Source: Fragilariopsis cylindrus CCMP1102 (Eukaryota; Bacillariophyta; Bacillariophyceae; Bacillariales; Bacillariaceae). From it: a stretch of 64,000 nucleotides of DNA. The stretch is from NCBI GenBank assembly GCA_900095095.1, contig FMBT01000348.1, forward strand, positions 203,501 through 267,500. Reading direction: 5' to 3'. The notes under the pieces are model-generated. The model saw nothing but the letters and a program-made list of their open reading frames with translations. It was not told where the DNA came from and did no database searches. Below are positions 34,766 to 46,225 of the stretch, one piece after another. Each line of letters starts with the position of its first letter. Positions within the stretch are counted from its first letter, which is position 1. The translations under genes were made by a program, and so were the position numbers.

Positions 34766-34873
34766 AAAAGAAAAAAAATAAAGAAAAATCGTCTCCCCCA
34801 CCAAACCTTCAGTTTTTTTTTGTTGAAAATATAAAATCTTTTTTAGTTAGACCGACAGACTGACTACTTACCG

Positions 34874-34880
34874 TACTGTA
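34874..34880. promoter_or_regulatory. TACTGTA heptamer upstream of the membrane-protein gene
   Basis: Recurrent motif, 49 bp before the ATG at 34929. Confidence 0.4.
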
Positions 34881-34928
34881 ACACATTCGAACATGTACTA
34901 TGTTCAATGTAAAACATAAACATGCAAC

Positions 34929-35720
34929 ATGAAAAATGAAAAATCCATTCTATGCGGAGATGTAACGTCGGAAGAAACGACAGAAACTGCATTTTTGTTG
35001 CGATTTCACGCCATTTTTTGCCTTGTATCGGCAGTCGCATTGAGAACGTGCCTGATTCATTCGTCGTACGAACAGTACGAACATAATGGTAACATTGGAG
35101 ACGTAAATGGTTGCAACGATGTGGGAAACACTCTATCGCTATTAGTTGCCTATTGGCATACAGTCATATTTGTACAGTCTGTTCGATGGTACCCGCGATT
35201 GTTATCATATTATAGATTTCTTCTTCCCTTCAGCCTATTTCAAGTGCTACCTGATTTGTTCTTGGTTCGGTTTCACAGAACATTGCACTTTCCTATAAAT
35301 GGATCTACTTGGATGATTTGTGACGCCGTTAGTCCATGCATGGCGGGTATGTGGAGCATTCCAGGTTTGATGGTGTTATACTTGTCCTATCCGAACGATA
35401 ATTATAGCACGGATCTATCACGATACTACACAGTTTACGTAAAAGCAACGTGTGCGTCTTTGTTCATTTTAGGATTGGCGGAGCAACTCTTCCCATTCAT
35501 ATGGCACCCTACGGAACAAGTAAAGATCTTCGGATGGGGGAAGGGAATCGCACTATATGTTTTGCCAGCTGAAGCTCTATTAGGACCTACGATCGTCTAC
35601 GCATACCATGTCACCAAAGACGGTCCTTGGTGGTATTCGACGATTGGTGCCGCAATGACCATGTTGGTTTACACTGGAGCGTTGTCAATTGGGTTGCTAG
35701 CAATTGAAGTCTTGTCTTAG
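34929..35720 (+). CDS. Multi-pass membrane protein of unknown function
   Basis: Intact 263-aa single-exon ORF with ATG at 34929. Six or seven hydrophobic segments are visible: FHAIFCLVSAVALRT, NTLSLLVAYWHTVIFVQS, YRFLLPFSLFQVLPDLFLV, AGMWSIPGLMVLYLS, CASLFILGLAEQLFPFIW, LYVLPAEALLGPTIVYAY and MTMLVYTGALSIGLLAIEV. Charged loops contain PINGSTWMICDAVSPCMAGM and FGWGKG. I do not recognise the family. The layout (conserved Trp/Pro in loops, no ATP- or cofactor-binding motif) resembles small algal and cyanobacterial integral-membrane families of unknown role. No leader typical of plastid proteins is seen. A transporter or lipid-linked function would be a guess. Confidence 0.7.
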   Translation: MKNEKSILCGDVTSEETTETAFLLRFHAIFCLVSAVALRTCLIHSSYEQYEHNGNIGDVNGCNDVGNTLSLLVAYWHTVIFVQSVRWYPRLLSYYRFLLPFSLFQVLPDLFLVRFHRTLHFPINGSTWMICDAVSPCMAGMWSIPGLMVLYLSYPNDNYSTDLSRYYTVYVKATCASLFILGLAEQLFPFIWHPTEQVKIFGWGKGIALYVLPAEALLGPTIVYAYHVTKDGPWWYSTIGAAMTMLVYTGALSIGLLAIEVLS

Positions 35721-37418
35721 CGGGATCACACAACAATATGTAAATAAGTGGGCGGCAAATGTAAAGATGTGCTTTCACCATACTGTGGTATTGCATTCAT
35801 CATGGTTCCCATCACATCTGCACTATATTGAGATAATAAAAAAATATGAACACTTTATTCCGGTGTTTACTTATATTATGAGTACACTGTATCCACCAAA
35901 ATGCTTCCGAAATAAGAATAGTATGATTCACTATATAGAAATTCCTGTAAATAGATGCAGCCACAGAAAATGACAAATTACCTTTCACTCCACTATATAA
36001 ACAGCTCATAGACTACAAAACAACGTCATGATATCTCACACGGAGGTTACTAATTATTAATTATCTTTACATTGACCTACTAGGCTGCATGTCTTCTATT
36101 AAAAAGTACAAGTTCCACTGTGAATTATAAAGCTCATATTGAATGAAATATTTTCAGAGGCAGTACTTTCACTATCAGCATCAACATTGAATGAACATGA
36201 ATAGTACATTATTGTTGTTTCTATTCAAAAGTAAGTGTCTCAGCTTGATAACATCTTATTATGCTCTGATATCTGGTGCATCCTCTACTTGCGAAAATGA
36301 TAGGGGTCTGCATCCTGCCCATCTTACTTTGAAAGTATATGACATATTATATACAATACAGTGTATTCTTCATCACCACTTGGGCTGCAAATCATCATCA
36401 CTACATATTAGGATATTACTGGAAATGGCATACAGGAGGAATTCATCAATTGCAATGTAAAATGTGCTCATGACAAGAAGCATAAATGGGGTTGACTATG
36501 GAGTGATGTAGCCAATCTGTTTAGTCAATTCATTGACACAATACTTTGGAGGCGTCAATTTGGGAAGCCTTGGTTGGTGTTATGGCACTCAGTATCACAT
36601 AACAAAAAAGAAGGTGTTGTTGGAATTATGATACTGGCAATCCAGGAATGGCAAAAGTGGGGATGTTTCCATGGTTACAGCTCAAGATAGGTGTCCTTAC
36701 TACGGTATTGTAGTGTAAACATAGATTTTTTTAAGTTCAAAAAAAAAATTTAACAGTTCTAGTCTTTTAACACGGGTACATATAGTACTAAATTCATCTG
36801 CTACTGCAAACTTTTCCTGTTGAAATTTATCCAAGAGATAGGCAGAACAAGAATACAGCTTACATGTAGAACCATGCATAAGATGATTTTCTATTTATTG
36901 ATGAGATTTGATTTGATAGTACTATTCTGGTGCATACTATCCCTCACAAGCATTAGTAGAACATAAACAATATTAATTTTTTACTTATACACAAAGCATT
37001 GCTAGAAATATTAATAAGATTAGGATTCTGCTGTTTTCGATCTAGCTAGAGATTAAATGCAAGGAAAGAAATTTGGTATGCGTCTTCTCTCTGTATATGT
37101 GTGTGTATCACTACGTTGGTAAAAATATCAATATCAAGTTTGTGCGTAATACTAACCCCCTGAAAGGGAAAAATTATATATAATTAGCGACATCACAGTA
37201 GATGTATTATTCTCTATTATTTACTTGGTAACCGCTATCAAAAGTCTTCTTCCCTATCGTAGTTCAATTTTCATAATAATATCTTCACCCATCTTCTTCA
37301 AATTCTGTTCAGTTCAAATAAATATGTGTATCTTTCTTGTTCTTAAATTAAAAGGTTCCGCAATCACCGTGTAATGTTATATAACATGCCACAAAGAGAA
37401 AAACGAATGGTATTTTTT
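35721..37418. other. 1.7-kb gene-free region
   Basis: AT-rich with only short, non-conserved reading frames. No RNA gene or mobile element is recognised. Confidence 0.4.
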
Positions 37419-37889
37419 TTACCATTGTTGTTGACCTCCTTGTTGACCACCATCACCTCCGTAACCACCTCCTTGCTGCGGCTGTTGACCGTAGCCACCA
37501 CCTTGTGGTGCATATTGCTGCTGTTGACCATAGCCGCCGCCTTGCGGTTGACCGTAGCCACCACCTTGCGGTTGACCGTAGCCGCCTTGGTTTTGGCCGC
37601 CAAAGCCACCACCTCCACGGCCACCACCACCGTAGCCACCACCACCTTGTTGTTGTCTTGGTTGTCTAGGAGTACCGTCACCACTACCTGTTACGTTGGT
37701 GGCAGACCACTTCTGCTTCTGGTCATCGAACTGCTTATCGAACGTTACTGTCTCGCTCTCGTTCAAAGATTTGAATCCATCCTTCATGATTTGGGAGTAA
37801 TGAACGAAAACATCCTCACTGCCATCAGCGGGAGTAATAAATCCAAAGCCTTTATTGCTAAAGAACTTAACGGTACCTTGAAGTGACAT
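37419..37889 (-). CDS. Cold-shock domain protein with glycine-rich tail
   Basis: Intact 156-aa ORF, ATG at 37889. Residues 1-68 form a complete cold-shock domain with both RNA-binding motifs, [16 protein letters not shown] (RNP1-type) and DVFVHYSQI (RNP2-type). Residues 75-156 are a low-complexity tail of GGGYGQPQ and GGGYGQQ repeats ending QQGGQQQW. The architecture equals plant glycine-rich cold-shock/Y-box-like RNA chaperones without zinc knuckles. Expected to bind single-stranded RNA or DNA and act in translation or stress responses. A TACAGTA heptamer lies at 38072-38078, 183 bp upstream. The repeat-rich tail is the likeliest place for length variation or assembly error. Confidence 0.92.
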   Translation of the reverse strand: MSLQGTVKFFSNKGFGFITPADGSEDVFVHYSQIMKDGFKSLNESETVTFDKQFDDQKQKWSATNVTGSGDGTPRQPRQQQGGGGYGGGGRGGGGFGGQNQGGYGQPQGGGYGQPQGGGYGQQQQYAPQGGGYGQQPQQGGGYGGDGGQQGGQQQW

Positions 37890-40441
37890 CTTATTTCAAA
37901 AAAGTTAATACTACTAGTAATACTCTAACGTTGTAGAAGTAATGGCACAAGTCTGTGATCTTGCCAAAACAACCGAAGAGAGCACTTAAAATAAAACTGC
38001 ACCTACCGCGTACACACAACGCGAATAAACACAGCATACTTCTATCCTAAAGGCTCCACCAATTAAAACAGTACAGTAACGGGCGTTAGCACATTTTGTA
38101 CATATTAAAGGCGATACATACTGATGGTCTATCAGACGTGCGCAACACCACACGATCAAGAACGATCAGAGCAATCTCGCAGATACTACTTTTTTACCGG
38201 TAGACAGACAGACAGAATTTGCAAGATTTAAATGTACAGTTTAGTAGCCCTACTGTATTTGAATTATAACCCTCTAACCATAAATAAGCGTGGGTGCAAG
38301 GAAGGAGTAATGATGATGGCCACATAACATTTTTCCTGAGCATGACAAGATAATAGTATGTCAAGTGAATTACAAAATAGCATAATAGCAAATGAATCAT
38401 AGAAATATAAGTAGTCCATCAGTATAGATACCCCTTTTTTAGGAAATATAAAAGTTGAGTGCTTTTTTTTACTATGCGCATTTACAAGGCTATCTATGCT
38501 ATTGTACCTTTGCTTCCCAAACACCAACAGCAACAACTGATTGATCGTTTTTATTGAGTGAAAATGAATTAGGATGAATCAATTGGTCACAGTGAAAAGT
38601 AAATTAATTAATGATAGACACAGGTCATGGTCCAGTCCTGAGTAACTAGTGACAGGCAGAATTGTAACATTTTGAGAACTCAAAGCATGAGCTATGATGA
38701 GAGCAGAGCAGTGTGGTTTGGGAAGAGCTATACAGCCAATTTGTACAAAAAATCCAACACACCACCTGATTATTATAGTAAAATAAATTAGGTCAAATCA
38801 TAATAATAACTACACTAGAGGGTGCGGAATTCCTATTCCTTCGTGGTGAAACTGCTTGCGCACAAAAAAACACACATCATATTCCAAACACATATGAAAA
38901 AACGCACAAATTACCCGGAACTAATACTTATACATACTTTTGAACAGCAATAACAATATTTGACTGACTGATCAATTGAATTCAAATAAATCATGCCATA
39001 GTAATGTGAACGGAAAGATGGAGATCATGGTCCACCCAGTGGCATAGAGGTAGGCGTGACTGTTATTTATTTGATGAGAGTTGATTAAACAGCACACACA
39101 TTACTTTTTCTGCTTCAGAAGCACGTCAAACATACCTTTGACAATGGGTCCTTTCTTAAGGCTCTAACAATAAAACCAACTGCACGTTTCTCGATATACT
39201 AATGAATAGTTACATTAGATGATACTGTAACTAATAATCAAATATTACTGTGCGTACTTTTGTCCTGATGATACTATACTATCTATGTAATATTTTGATT
39301 TCCTCACTGCTTCTAGAGGATGTTTCAAGAAGAAGCGATCATCAAGTAGAGTACTTCCAGTAATAAAGAAATCAAACATAAGGTTAATCATTTGATATCA
39401 ACATTGTACAACAAATTGGGAAAGAAGCGATCAACTAGCAGAGACAAACAGCATTGGAGGTAGGAAAGCAGATAATTGATGACAGATTTGGAGATGAACC
39501 TAAGTAATAAATAAATGTAGAATAAATTTGGCGGTAGATTGTTGACTTTCTGTCTTTCTAAGACCTAAGGAGCAAAGCTGCAGCTATTAAATAATAAGTT
39601 ATATATAGAGGATGTTTCAGTAAGCATGAAATTGTAGTAAACTATACTGATTCTTTCTAGGAAAGATTTTGGATATCCACATTTTTGTGTGATTCCTATT
39701 TTTCAGGTAGGATGCATACTGGAGCACTGAATAATATAGTGTTTCCCCTCTGTATGCTTCTGAACTAGGTCTGCGCAAAATGTTATGATATTTATTTTGT
39801 TGTGTGATATCTTTTTTTAGGTCTGCCCAAAACATAACAATATTTATACTATTATGATCATTGTGATACAAGTAGTACAGTATGTTAATGCAGTAAGTCT
39901 TTGAAATGAATACAGGGGGGCTCTACAATTTTGTATAATTTCACAGAGTACTATTAGGTACGTGATTAACAATGAAAAGTACAACCGGTTACCATACTTA
40001 ACGTTCCTATTTATTTATACGCAAGACTGTTAGGTATGCTAGCTAAGATCGTTTTTAGTGTTGCTGTCACTGTGGTGTATCAAAACGAGCGGCGAATGAT
40101 AGTTATGATCAAGTAGATTTTTAGTAAGCTAAACTTACTTTATAGGCATATACGAAGTTGGATTTTCACAATCAAAAATCTTCTCTGCTCATTTCAAAGA
40201 CTACCCACACTGTATTTGTCTGCTCATATTGAAACCAAAGTATAGCTCGTAAGCACGTGAGCATCTGAAAGACAAAAATTAGAGACCTTCAACAGCTGTC
40301 ATAACTATCTTTCTTTCTGCGTGTTCCGAGAAGATTCATTATATAAAACGCTGCCTCAAAGCGACTATATATATGTTCTTTCTTGTCTTGGCAGAAAATT
40401 TTGTTGAAGAAAACCTGGCAAAATATGAACCGTGATTAAAG
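37890..40441. other. 2.5-kb gene-free region
   Basis: No gene is seen. Small direct repeats occur: AGAGGATGTTTCA near 39317 and 39608, and a roughly 28-bp unit beginning GGTCTGC.CAAAA near 39769 and 39821. TAC(A/T)GTA occurs at 38072, 38252, 39223 and 39877. Confidence 0.4.
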
Positions 40442-41694
40442 TCATCTTTTCCTCTTCTCTATCACTTTATTGATCCACTCTATTTCGTGCTTCATGGTTT
40501 CCTCGGCATCGAGTTGTGAAAACAATCCGTGATATCCATCCGCGATGACATTTAATTCTTTTTCATCCGTTGGGGTTTCAGAGTATTTCAGTAATCGTTG
40601 ACTACCACTAAGTGGAACTCCATAATCGTCTGATCCATGATTGATATGAAAAGGAGCGCGAAAAGAAGGAATTATTTCCTTGGCATTTTCTAATGCGGAA
40701 ACTAAACCCACAGCAGTACCCAAGCAAAAGGGCTAAGAGGAAGCAATAAATAAAAACGAGTGAGCACTGAGACGATACGACGATGAGACGATTCAATCAG
40801 ATGCTATGATCTTCTTTAGCAACTTACAATTCCACTTCTCGAAAGTCCATGTATGTTTTTGGGATTGGAATAATACGCTCTCGGTTCGACTTCCTTCCAG
40901 ATCCTTTCGCTAGTAATTGGATGCGGCATGAAAAAGGGTGTCCACGTTGGAAATATTGGTGCTAGGATGTATCGTAAGAACCATAAAATAGGTAAAGGCG
41001 GCAAATCTCCTTCAATTGCGGGACAATTCAAAGCGCAGCCCAAAAAATCTTTTTGTTTGGCTTCGTATAGAATATGCGTCGCATGGAATGCAAGACAGCC
41101 ACCGTATGAATCTCCAGAAAGAAAAATAGGTGTCCCTTCAGCGTGTTCGTTAGAAGCCAGTTTTACAAATCGTATTAAATCGTCTCGATTGATTGTCCAG
41201 TTGGGGATGTAAAACCGTTCTCCTTCTGAAAATCCGTGACCGAGTTGATCATGAGCGTATACGGCATATCCTTCGGCGTTCATCATCCGTATGCGTAATG
41301 CCATGTCAGTGTATCGTCCATCAGAAGAAGATTTCATTCCAAATCCAGATTGTCCATGAATTCCGTGCTGTCGGGCAATGGAAGTAAAATGTATGAGAGG
41401 AGATACGAATATAGTTTTAGTGAGATATGACATGACGAGGCAATATAGGAATATAGGACAATACTACACACACACCCACACCACCTGCCAGACTACTATT
41501 GCTCTAATTGGCGTTCCCTTGTGTGGTAAGTTCTTTCTGTAATGAAGTCTCTTGCCTTCATGGCACGAGTCGAAATAGCCATGGTAGGGATTGTCGAAAA
41601 GGGCGTCTTTCTCTTTAAGCCAATCTTCGTCTGGAAATATTTCCTTTTCAATTTCAATGTTTACAGATTTGTCCCAAATTTTATACGTAGGCAT
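40442..41694 (-). CDS. Alpha/beta hydrolase, monoacylglycerol lipase-like
   Basis: Three exons, 41694-41485, 41367-40828 and 40732-40442, all phase 0, total 1041 nt and 346 aa. The sequence shows the oxyanion-hole HG in HGIHGQSG, the lipase motif YAHDQLGHGFSEG, the nucleophile elbow PIFLSGDSYGGCLA (catalytic Ser), the acid in HINHGSDDYGVP and the base in IADGYHGLF. This triad order and the HG..G..S dipeptide region are those of MGLL (serine aminopeptidase S33/Hydrolase_4). Expected to release fatty acid from monoacylglycerol or related esters. A small hydrophobic loop (LPPLPILWFLRYILAPIFPTW, trimmed) is the lid or cap. No targeting peptide is seen, so it is probably cytosolic or ER-associated. 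Intact frame. Confidence 0.9.
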
Positions 41695-42284
41695 TTTATT
41701 CTAAAACTGTGTGCTAATAAAGCAAGATATACTGACTGTAGTACTAGTATTAATAATTTGTTGTTGCTGTGTGTTTGTATTTTCAATGATGAAGTCAGAA
41801 TTCACAAGTTGCTAACATAGCAACAAGCAACATGCAAGCAGGGATTTTTTGAACATCGTCGTCCCGATCTACATTAATACATCAATTTGAGACTTAAATC
41901 ATATTTTTCTCTTTTTGTTCAATCATTATTTATTAAGAGAGATTGAAGATATTGTACAGTAGTACTCAGTACTGTGTTTATGTTTCTTTCATCGAGCGCG
42001 CGGGCTCGCGCGTGACCTTTTTTAAAAATCGAATTCTACGTAACAGCAATCAAAAAATCCAGAAAAAAAAACATTTTTTGAGAACATTTTTTAAACATAT
42101 ATACGATGGACGATTACAACGGCATCGACAGCAGTGACTACGGGATACTGCTACATCATCATCATCATCATAATCACGAGTTACAATAAGTTCTGCTGAG
42201 AAAATATCATAACATAGTAAAAACACAACAAACTGTACTCCATCATAAAGCATCCCGACTATTTATTTCTTAACATACTAAACG
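41695..42284. promoter_or_regulatory. Divergent promoter region with a GC-rich palindrome
   Basis: Separates the divergent starts of the lipase (41694) and GCNA (42285). It contains TACAGTA at about 41955 and an isolated CG-only island, CGAGCGCGCGGGCTCGCGCG (about 41994-42013), which is partly self-complementary and stands out in AT-rich DNA. The regulatory role is inferred. Confidence 0.4.
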
Positions 42285-43917
42285 ATGACGACAAAAGACA
42301 GTGCATCCGTACCTTTATCAACTCGTGATCCAAATCAAACAGAAAGCGAAAGAATTAAGGCTAGATTCGATAGAGATTTTCTTCCTAAATATGGTTCGTT
42401 GTGGCGAAAAATTGAAGAAAAGAAGAACTTTCCCATTCTTGAAACTATTAATACTATATCAAATCCTCGTCGTGTCTTGAATTTTGCAGATGCCATAAAA
42501 AGAAAAGAAAGAGTAACGATAAACGTTTCACCTTTGCACCGGGACCAGGAATGTCAAGAGGAAGAGTGTGATTGTCCTACACCAATCGAAGACTTTGTGA
42601 TCGAACAACAGGAGAATGCGAATCACACGATTGATTTAACGGCCGAAGAACCAATAAAAAGAGCAGGAGAAAGCAGTAGAACTGAAAATGTCGAAAATGT
42701 AATTAATAGATCAAATTTTCGTAATTTGAGGAAGGTAAAACTTATCGATAGTGCTACTAGTGACGAAGTGAGCGAAAATGAAGAAGAAGATGACGAGGAT
42801 AATAATTCATCTAATTCATTGCAATCTACGGTGCTTAAATTTGATCTTTCTCGTTTGGAGATCACACTAGAAGAAGGTAAATGTGTAGAAACTGACATAA
42901 ACGATAGTATTGACACTGAAAATGAAGCAGACGATGAGCATGGTTCTAAAACTGACGACGAGGAAGAGCGTGAATGGATACCAGATAATATACTAAATCG
43001 TCATATATAATGGCTTCTATAGAAAGCCCAATGAAGAGAAAGATGAAACCAATAGAACCCGATACTATCGATCTTTGCGATAGTAGTAGCTACGACAACG
43101 GAGGCTATAGCGATTTTACAGTAGCCGAAGATACTTCTGATGACTGCGATGAGACAAAACCAGTCGGCGCAAAACCAAGAATGAAAACAAAAACAGGTAT
43201 ACCCAAAGCAGTGTTTCGAAAAATCGTGATAGAATTACCAACTCAACATTTAAAGAATTCAATCAAAGTGCATTTGGGTCGAAACTTGGAAGTGTAGAAG
43301 TTTTATGGTCGAATAAACTTAAAACAACAGCAGGACGTACGATATTACGTAATTGTAGACTTAATATGACCGGACTGCCTGAAGCGGCTCGCCATTATTG
43401 AACTAAGTACAAAAGTTATTGACGACGAAGCCCGGCTTCGTGAAACTCTACTGCACGAGCTGGTCCATGCCGCTGTCTGGATTTTTGAGGGTGTGAGTAA
43501 GCCTCCACATGGTGCCGACTTCAAACGGTGGGCTAAAATTGCTATGAAAAAATGTCCAGATGTTGTTGTTACCACCACTCATCAATACGAGATAAATTAC
43601 AAATTTACTTGGAGGTGCGATGATCCTAGCTGCTCTTTTATTATTGGAAGACATAGCAGAAGTGTCGACGTCGTACGTCATCGATGCGGAAAATGTAAAA
43701 GTAAACTAATCGAGGTTTCATCTGATGGTGCGCCGAAGAAACCACCGTCTGCGTATAATCTTTTCGTTGCAGAAAATTCAAAGATCGTTCGGGAAAGACT
43801 CATCAATTCACAAAAGTTATTAAAAGCCCAAGCCCACGGAAACCGCACTGTAAACAATCCGATGTATTGAAAGAAGTAGGTCGGCTTTGGCGAGAACATA
43901 AGAATGCGAACAAGTAG
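42285..43917 (+). CDS. GCNA: GCNA-type protein: acidic region, SprT-like protease, Zn motif, HMG-like tail (1-nt breaks)
   Basis: The N-terminal 300 residues are disordered and acidic, with SUMO-interacting-like stretches (HTIDLTAEE, DTIDLCDSSS). The SprT-like domain runs from FNQSAFGSKL through RLAIIELSTKVIDDEARLRE to the zinc-protease motif TLLHELVHAAVW (HExxH). A zinc motif follows (WRCDDPSC, HRCGKC), and then an HMG-box-like end, PKKPPSAYNLFVAENSK and SDVLKEVGRLWREH. This domain order is that of GCNA, which acts on DNA-protein crosslinks. Breaks are at about 42995 (one missing), 43255-43258 (one missing), 43372-43390 (one extra or two missing) and 43822-43825 (one missing in A4). Repaired length is 1635 nt, 544 aa. 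Because domains continue across each break I consider the gene functional, with errors. Confidence 0.8.
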
Positions 43918-44252
43918 CGAATATGCGCTAATTGCGAAGCAGGTTTACAGAAGGCGTCTTTTTCTTCTCTCGCATACTTGTATGGAAAAATAGTCTACTT
44001 CTACGCAATCAAAGTAAATGAACAGAACTATTTAATAACGAGTGTACAATGAATCGATGCTATACCATTTTTTTCTACTAGAAAGGAAGACATAGTAATC
44101 TAGATTAGTTTAATGTGAATAAAGGTTTTTGTGAGTTCTGTATCAGATTGATTGTGCTTTTCTTTCAATGATGACTATGAACACAGCAGCAAAACGTACA
44201 CAGTCTGGCTCCATCTAACTGACTTCATCTAACTGTCAGCCCTTACAGTTAG
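43918..44252. other. Short convergent spacer
   Basis: No gene is seen between the GCNA and methyltransferase 3' ends. Confidence 0.5.
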
Positions 44253-45217
44253 TTATACATCCCATCGAAAGACGTAAATAAAAACTGGACCAGCTTCTCC
44301 GTCATTATCGATTTTTGAATTATTTTCATCAGTATTATCATCGTTATTACCCTCCTCCTCCTCATCGTCGCGTTCGTTACTCTTTTCCACCAACTCGTAG
44401 CAAAAGCCGTATTCTCGAGCCTTCTGTAGGACGAAATCTATTGTTACAGGAACTTTCCGTTTAGCAAATGCCATCCAGAACACTCCATCATCTGTTAGTA
44501 GTGTGCGAATCGTTTCCCACAATGGGTCTATCACTACGGAAGCATATATGACATCAGAAGCAATGATAACAGAAAATTTCGACGACGATGATGACGATGA
44601 TGATTCATTGAGAAATTTCTTACTTTGATCAAGTCCCCAAATCAATTGTTTCGGATATATGTAGAATTTTCGCCATTTTTATCTGAGCCAACAAGTCGAT
44701 TTACAGCAATATTCTTTCTTAATAACGTCATCGCATCAGAATCACCATCCGTTACAACAACGATAGAATCAGGAGCGAGACGATGGGCAAGAATACCATT
44801 TAAACCAAGCCCGGCACCGAGTTCTAGGATTCTAGTTCCTTGCCGCAATTCGTCTGCGTTTGCACACATGTAATGACACAAGTACTTTGAAGCTTTCCAT
44901 AAAGTCAAGCCAGTTGATTGCCAAACCTCATCGGATCCTGTCTTATATCCATGAATATTCAGTAGTATTTTATTATTCGTGGTCGTGGTCGTACTAGAGT
45001 TCGTCACTTCCGTTACATCAAAGCGAAAAGAAAAAATTTCATGTGGGTCTTGATCAGCGAAGATGTCAAATGTTCCATTCTCTTCCTCATCATCATCGTC
45101 TGATTCTCCCTCCCTTGCTGGGTCGAGTTTTTGGTTTGCCGACACCACTTCGTCGTCAGGCCATCTTATACTCGCATCCGTCCATTGTGTATCTTCTTCG
45201 TTGGTTGTTACCGTCAT
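44253..45217 (-). CDS. Lysine methyltransferase-like protein, Methyltransf_16 family (one 1-nt break)
   Basis: The ATG at 45217 starts a Thr/Asp-rich leader. The class I SAM-dependent fold begins near HGYKTGSDEVWQSTGLTLWKA, then motif I TRILELGAGLGLNGILAHRL, the acidic loop VVTDGDSDAM, LIWGLDQSK and the post-motif strand FSVIIASDVIYASVVIDPLW. These are the features of METTL21/FAM86/EEF2KMT-type protein lysine methyltransferases; the target residue cannot be read off. One base is missing in a T4 run (44667-44670, plus strand) between DKNGE and FYIYPKQLIW; repaired length is 966 nt, 321 aa. An inserted acidic loop (DDEEEEGNNDDNTDENN) lies near the C-terminus. A TACAGTA heptamer is 60 bp upstream (45277-45283). 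The copia element lies about 310 bp upstream of its start. Confidence 0.82.
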
Positions 45218-45523
45218 GGTCGTCGTGTGTGTCAATTCATTTTGTGGTTGCTACATCAACATGTTTACAGTCTACGTACAGTAATTTTGAAATTTCAAAT
45301 GCTGAAATTAAAACTCGAAAACATAGCAGTAGTAGATTCATTCATTTGACATCATTCCTCTGTATTATGTGGCGAATATTTTCACAAGATTGGAGTAAAC
45401 GTGACTGAAAAAGTGAAGTTAAGGATGTCATATACAGACAGTATGGTAAATGCTATAATTTATGATACCTAGTAGGGTACTTCAAACTGAGGGAGGATCA
45501 AAGCGATGATAACTATATGTATG
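45218..45523. promoter_or_regulatory. Methyltransferase promoter up to the copia insertion
   Basis: TACAGTA at 45277-45283. No coding sequence is seen. The retrotransposon inserted at 45524-45528 cuts this region off from sequence farther upstream. Confidence 0.4.
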
Positions 45524-45528
45524 TTCTG

Positions 45529-45756
45529 TATCAGAGTAATCGAGTTAATCAACTCTTAAGATGACTTTAGATTTTGATGACACGTATGAATTAGCGAGAC
45601 TGTATCGCTAATTCACCCACTAATAACTAGTAATTGATAAGTCGGACTTATTCCGACGTATCACTGTAATCATAATTTCAAATAACTAAATTCTAAAACA
45701 GAAAACTATTGCTTCTACTTACTTAGTTTCTTTACTTAACTACGAAGCAAATCGTT
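45529..45756 (+). repeat. 5' LTR of the copia element
   Basis: 228 bp, TATCAGAGTAATCG to GCAAATCGTT, identical to 52651-52878. It contains a perfect 10-bp inverted repeat (GAATTAGCGA/TCGCTAATTC) and a second one around AGTCGGA/TCCGACG. It does not have the common TG...CA ends. Confidence 0.93.
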
Positions 45757-45769
45757 GGTTATGAGCCCA
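45757..45769 (+). other. Primer-binding site matching the tRNA-iMet anticodon arm
   Basis: GGTTATGAGCCCA starts at the first base after the LTR. Its complement, TGGGCTCATAACC, is the anticodon stem-loop of initiator tRNA-Met, so priming is probably by a half-tRNA as in Drosophila copia and yeast Ty5. Confidence 0.75.
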
Positions 45770-45928
45770 AATACACTCTAAATCCTCTGACAACCACTGA
45801 TTTCAGACCTACACGCACACTCTTAGCGATATCATTCGCTCCAGCAAGCCATTAAGCAAACCTATAACGACCCGTGTCTCAATTTACTTAGGTCTCGTGT
45901 TTCAACTCACTTAAGTAAATCAGCGAGC

Positions 45929-46225
45929 ATGATGAACCAAACATACCGTTACCTCGCTCATGTTTTATTACTACTCTTATTAACAACCAAAGCAACCTCT
46001 TTCTGGACTACTACCTACAGCCTTCAGCCTTCCTACTCCATAACAGCCATATCAAACAAGCAAAAAGCCTACTTTAACCTCATGTCCGATACCTTAAGCC
46101 TCGATTCAAAACACTCGCCTATCGCCTCCTTATCTCAATCTACTCTACTATCTCCAGCTTTCAACTTTCCGCTTCCTCCTAAACGAATATCTATGTTCCT
46201 AGTCCCATCAAAACACCCACCATGA
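45929..46225 (+). CDS. Leader ORF of the copia element with signal-peptide-like N-terminus
   Basis: 98 codons, starting MMNQTYRYLAHVLLLLLLTT and followed by Ser/Pro-rich sequence. Its TGA overlaps the gag ATG in an ATGA. No homology is recognised. It could be a real accessory peptide, a translational regulator, or the product of chance; the length and the sharp hydrophobic core favour something real, weakly. Confidence 0.35.
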   Translation: MMNQTYRYLAHVLLLLLLTTKATSFWTTTYSLQPSYSITAISNKQKAYFNLMSDTLSLDSKHSPIASLSQSTLLSPAFNFPLPPKRISMFLVPSKHPP

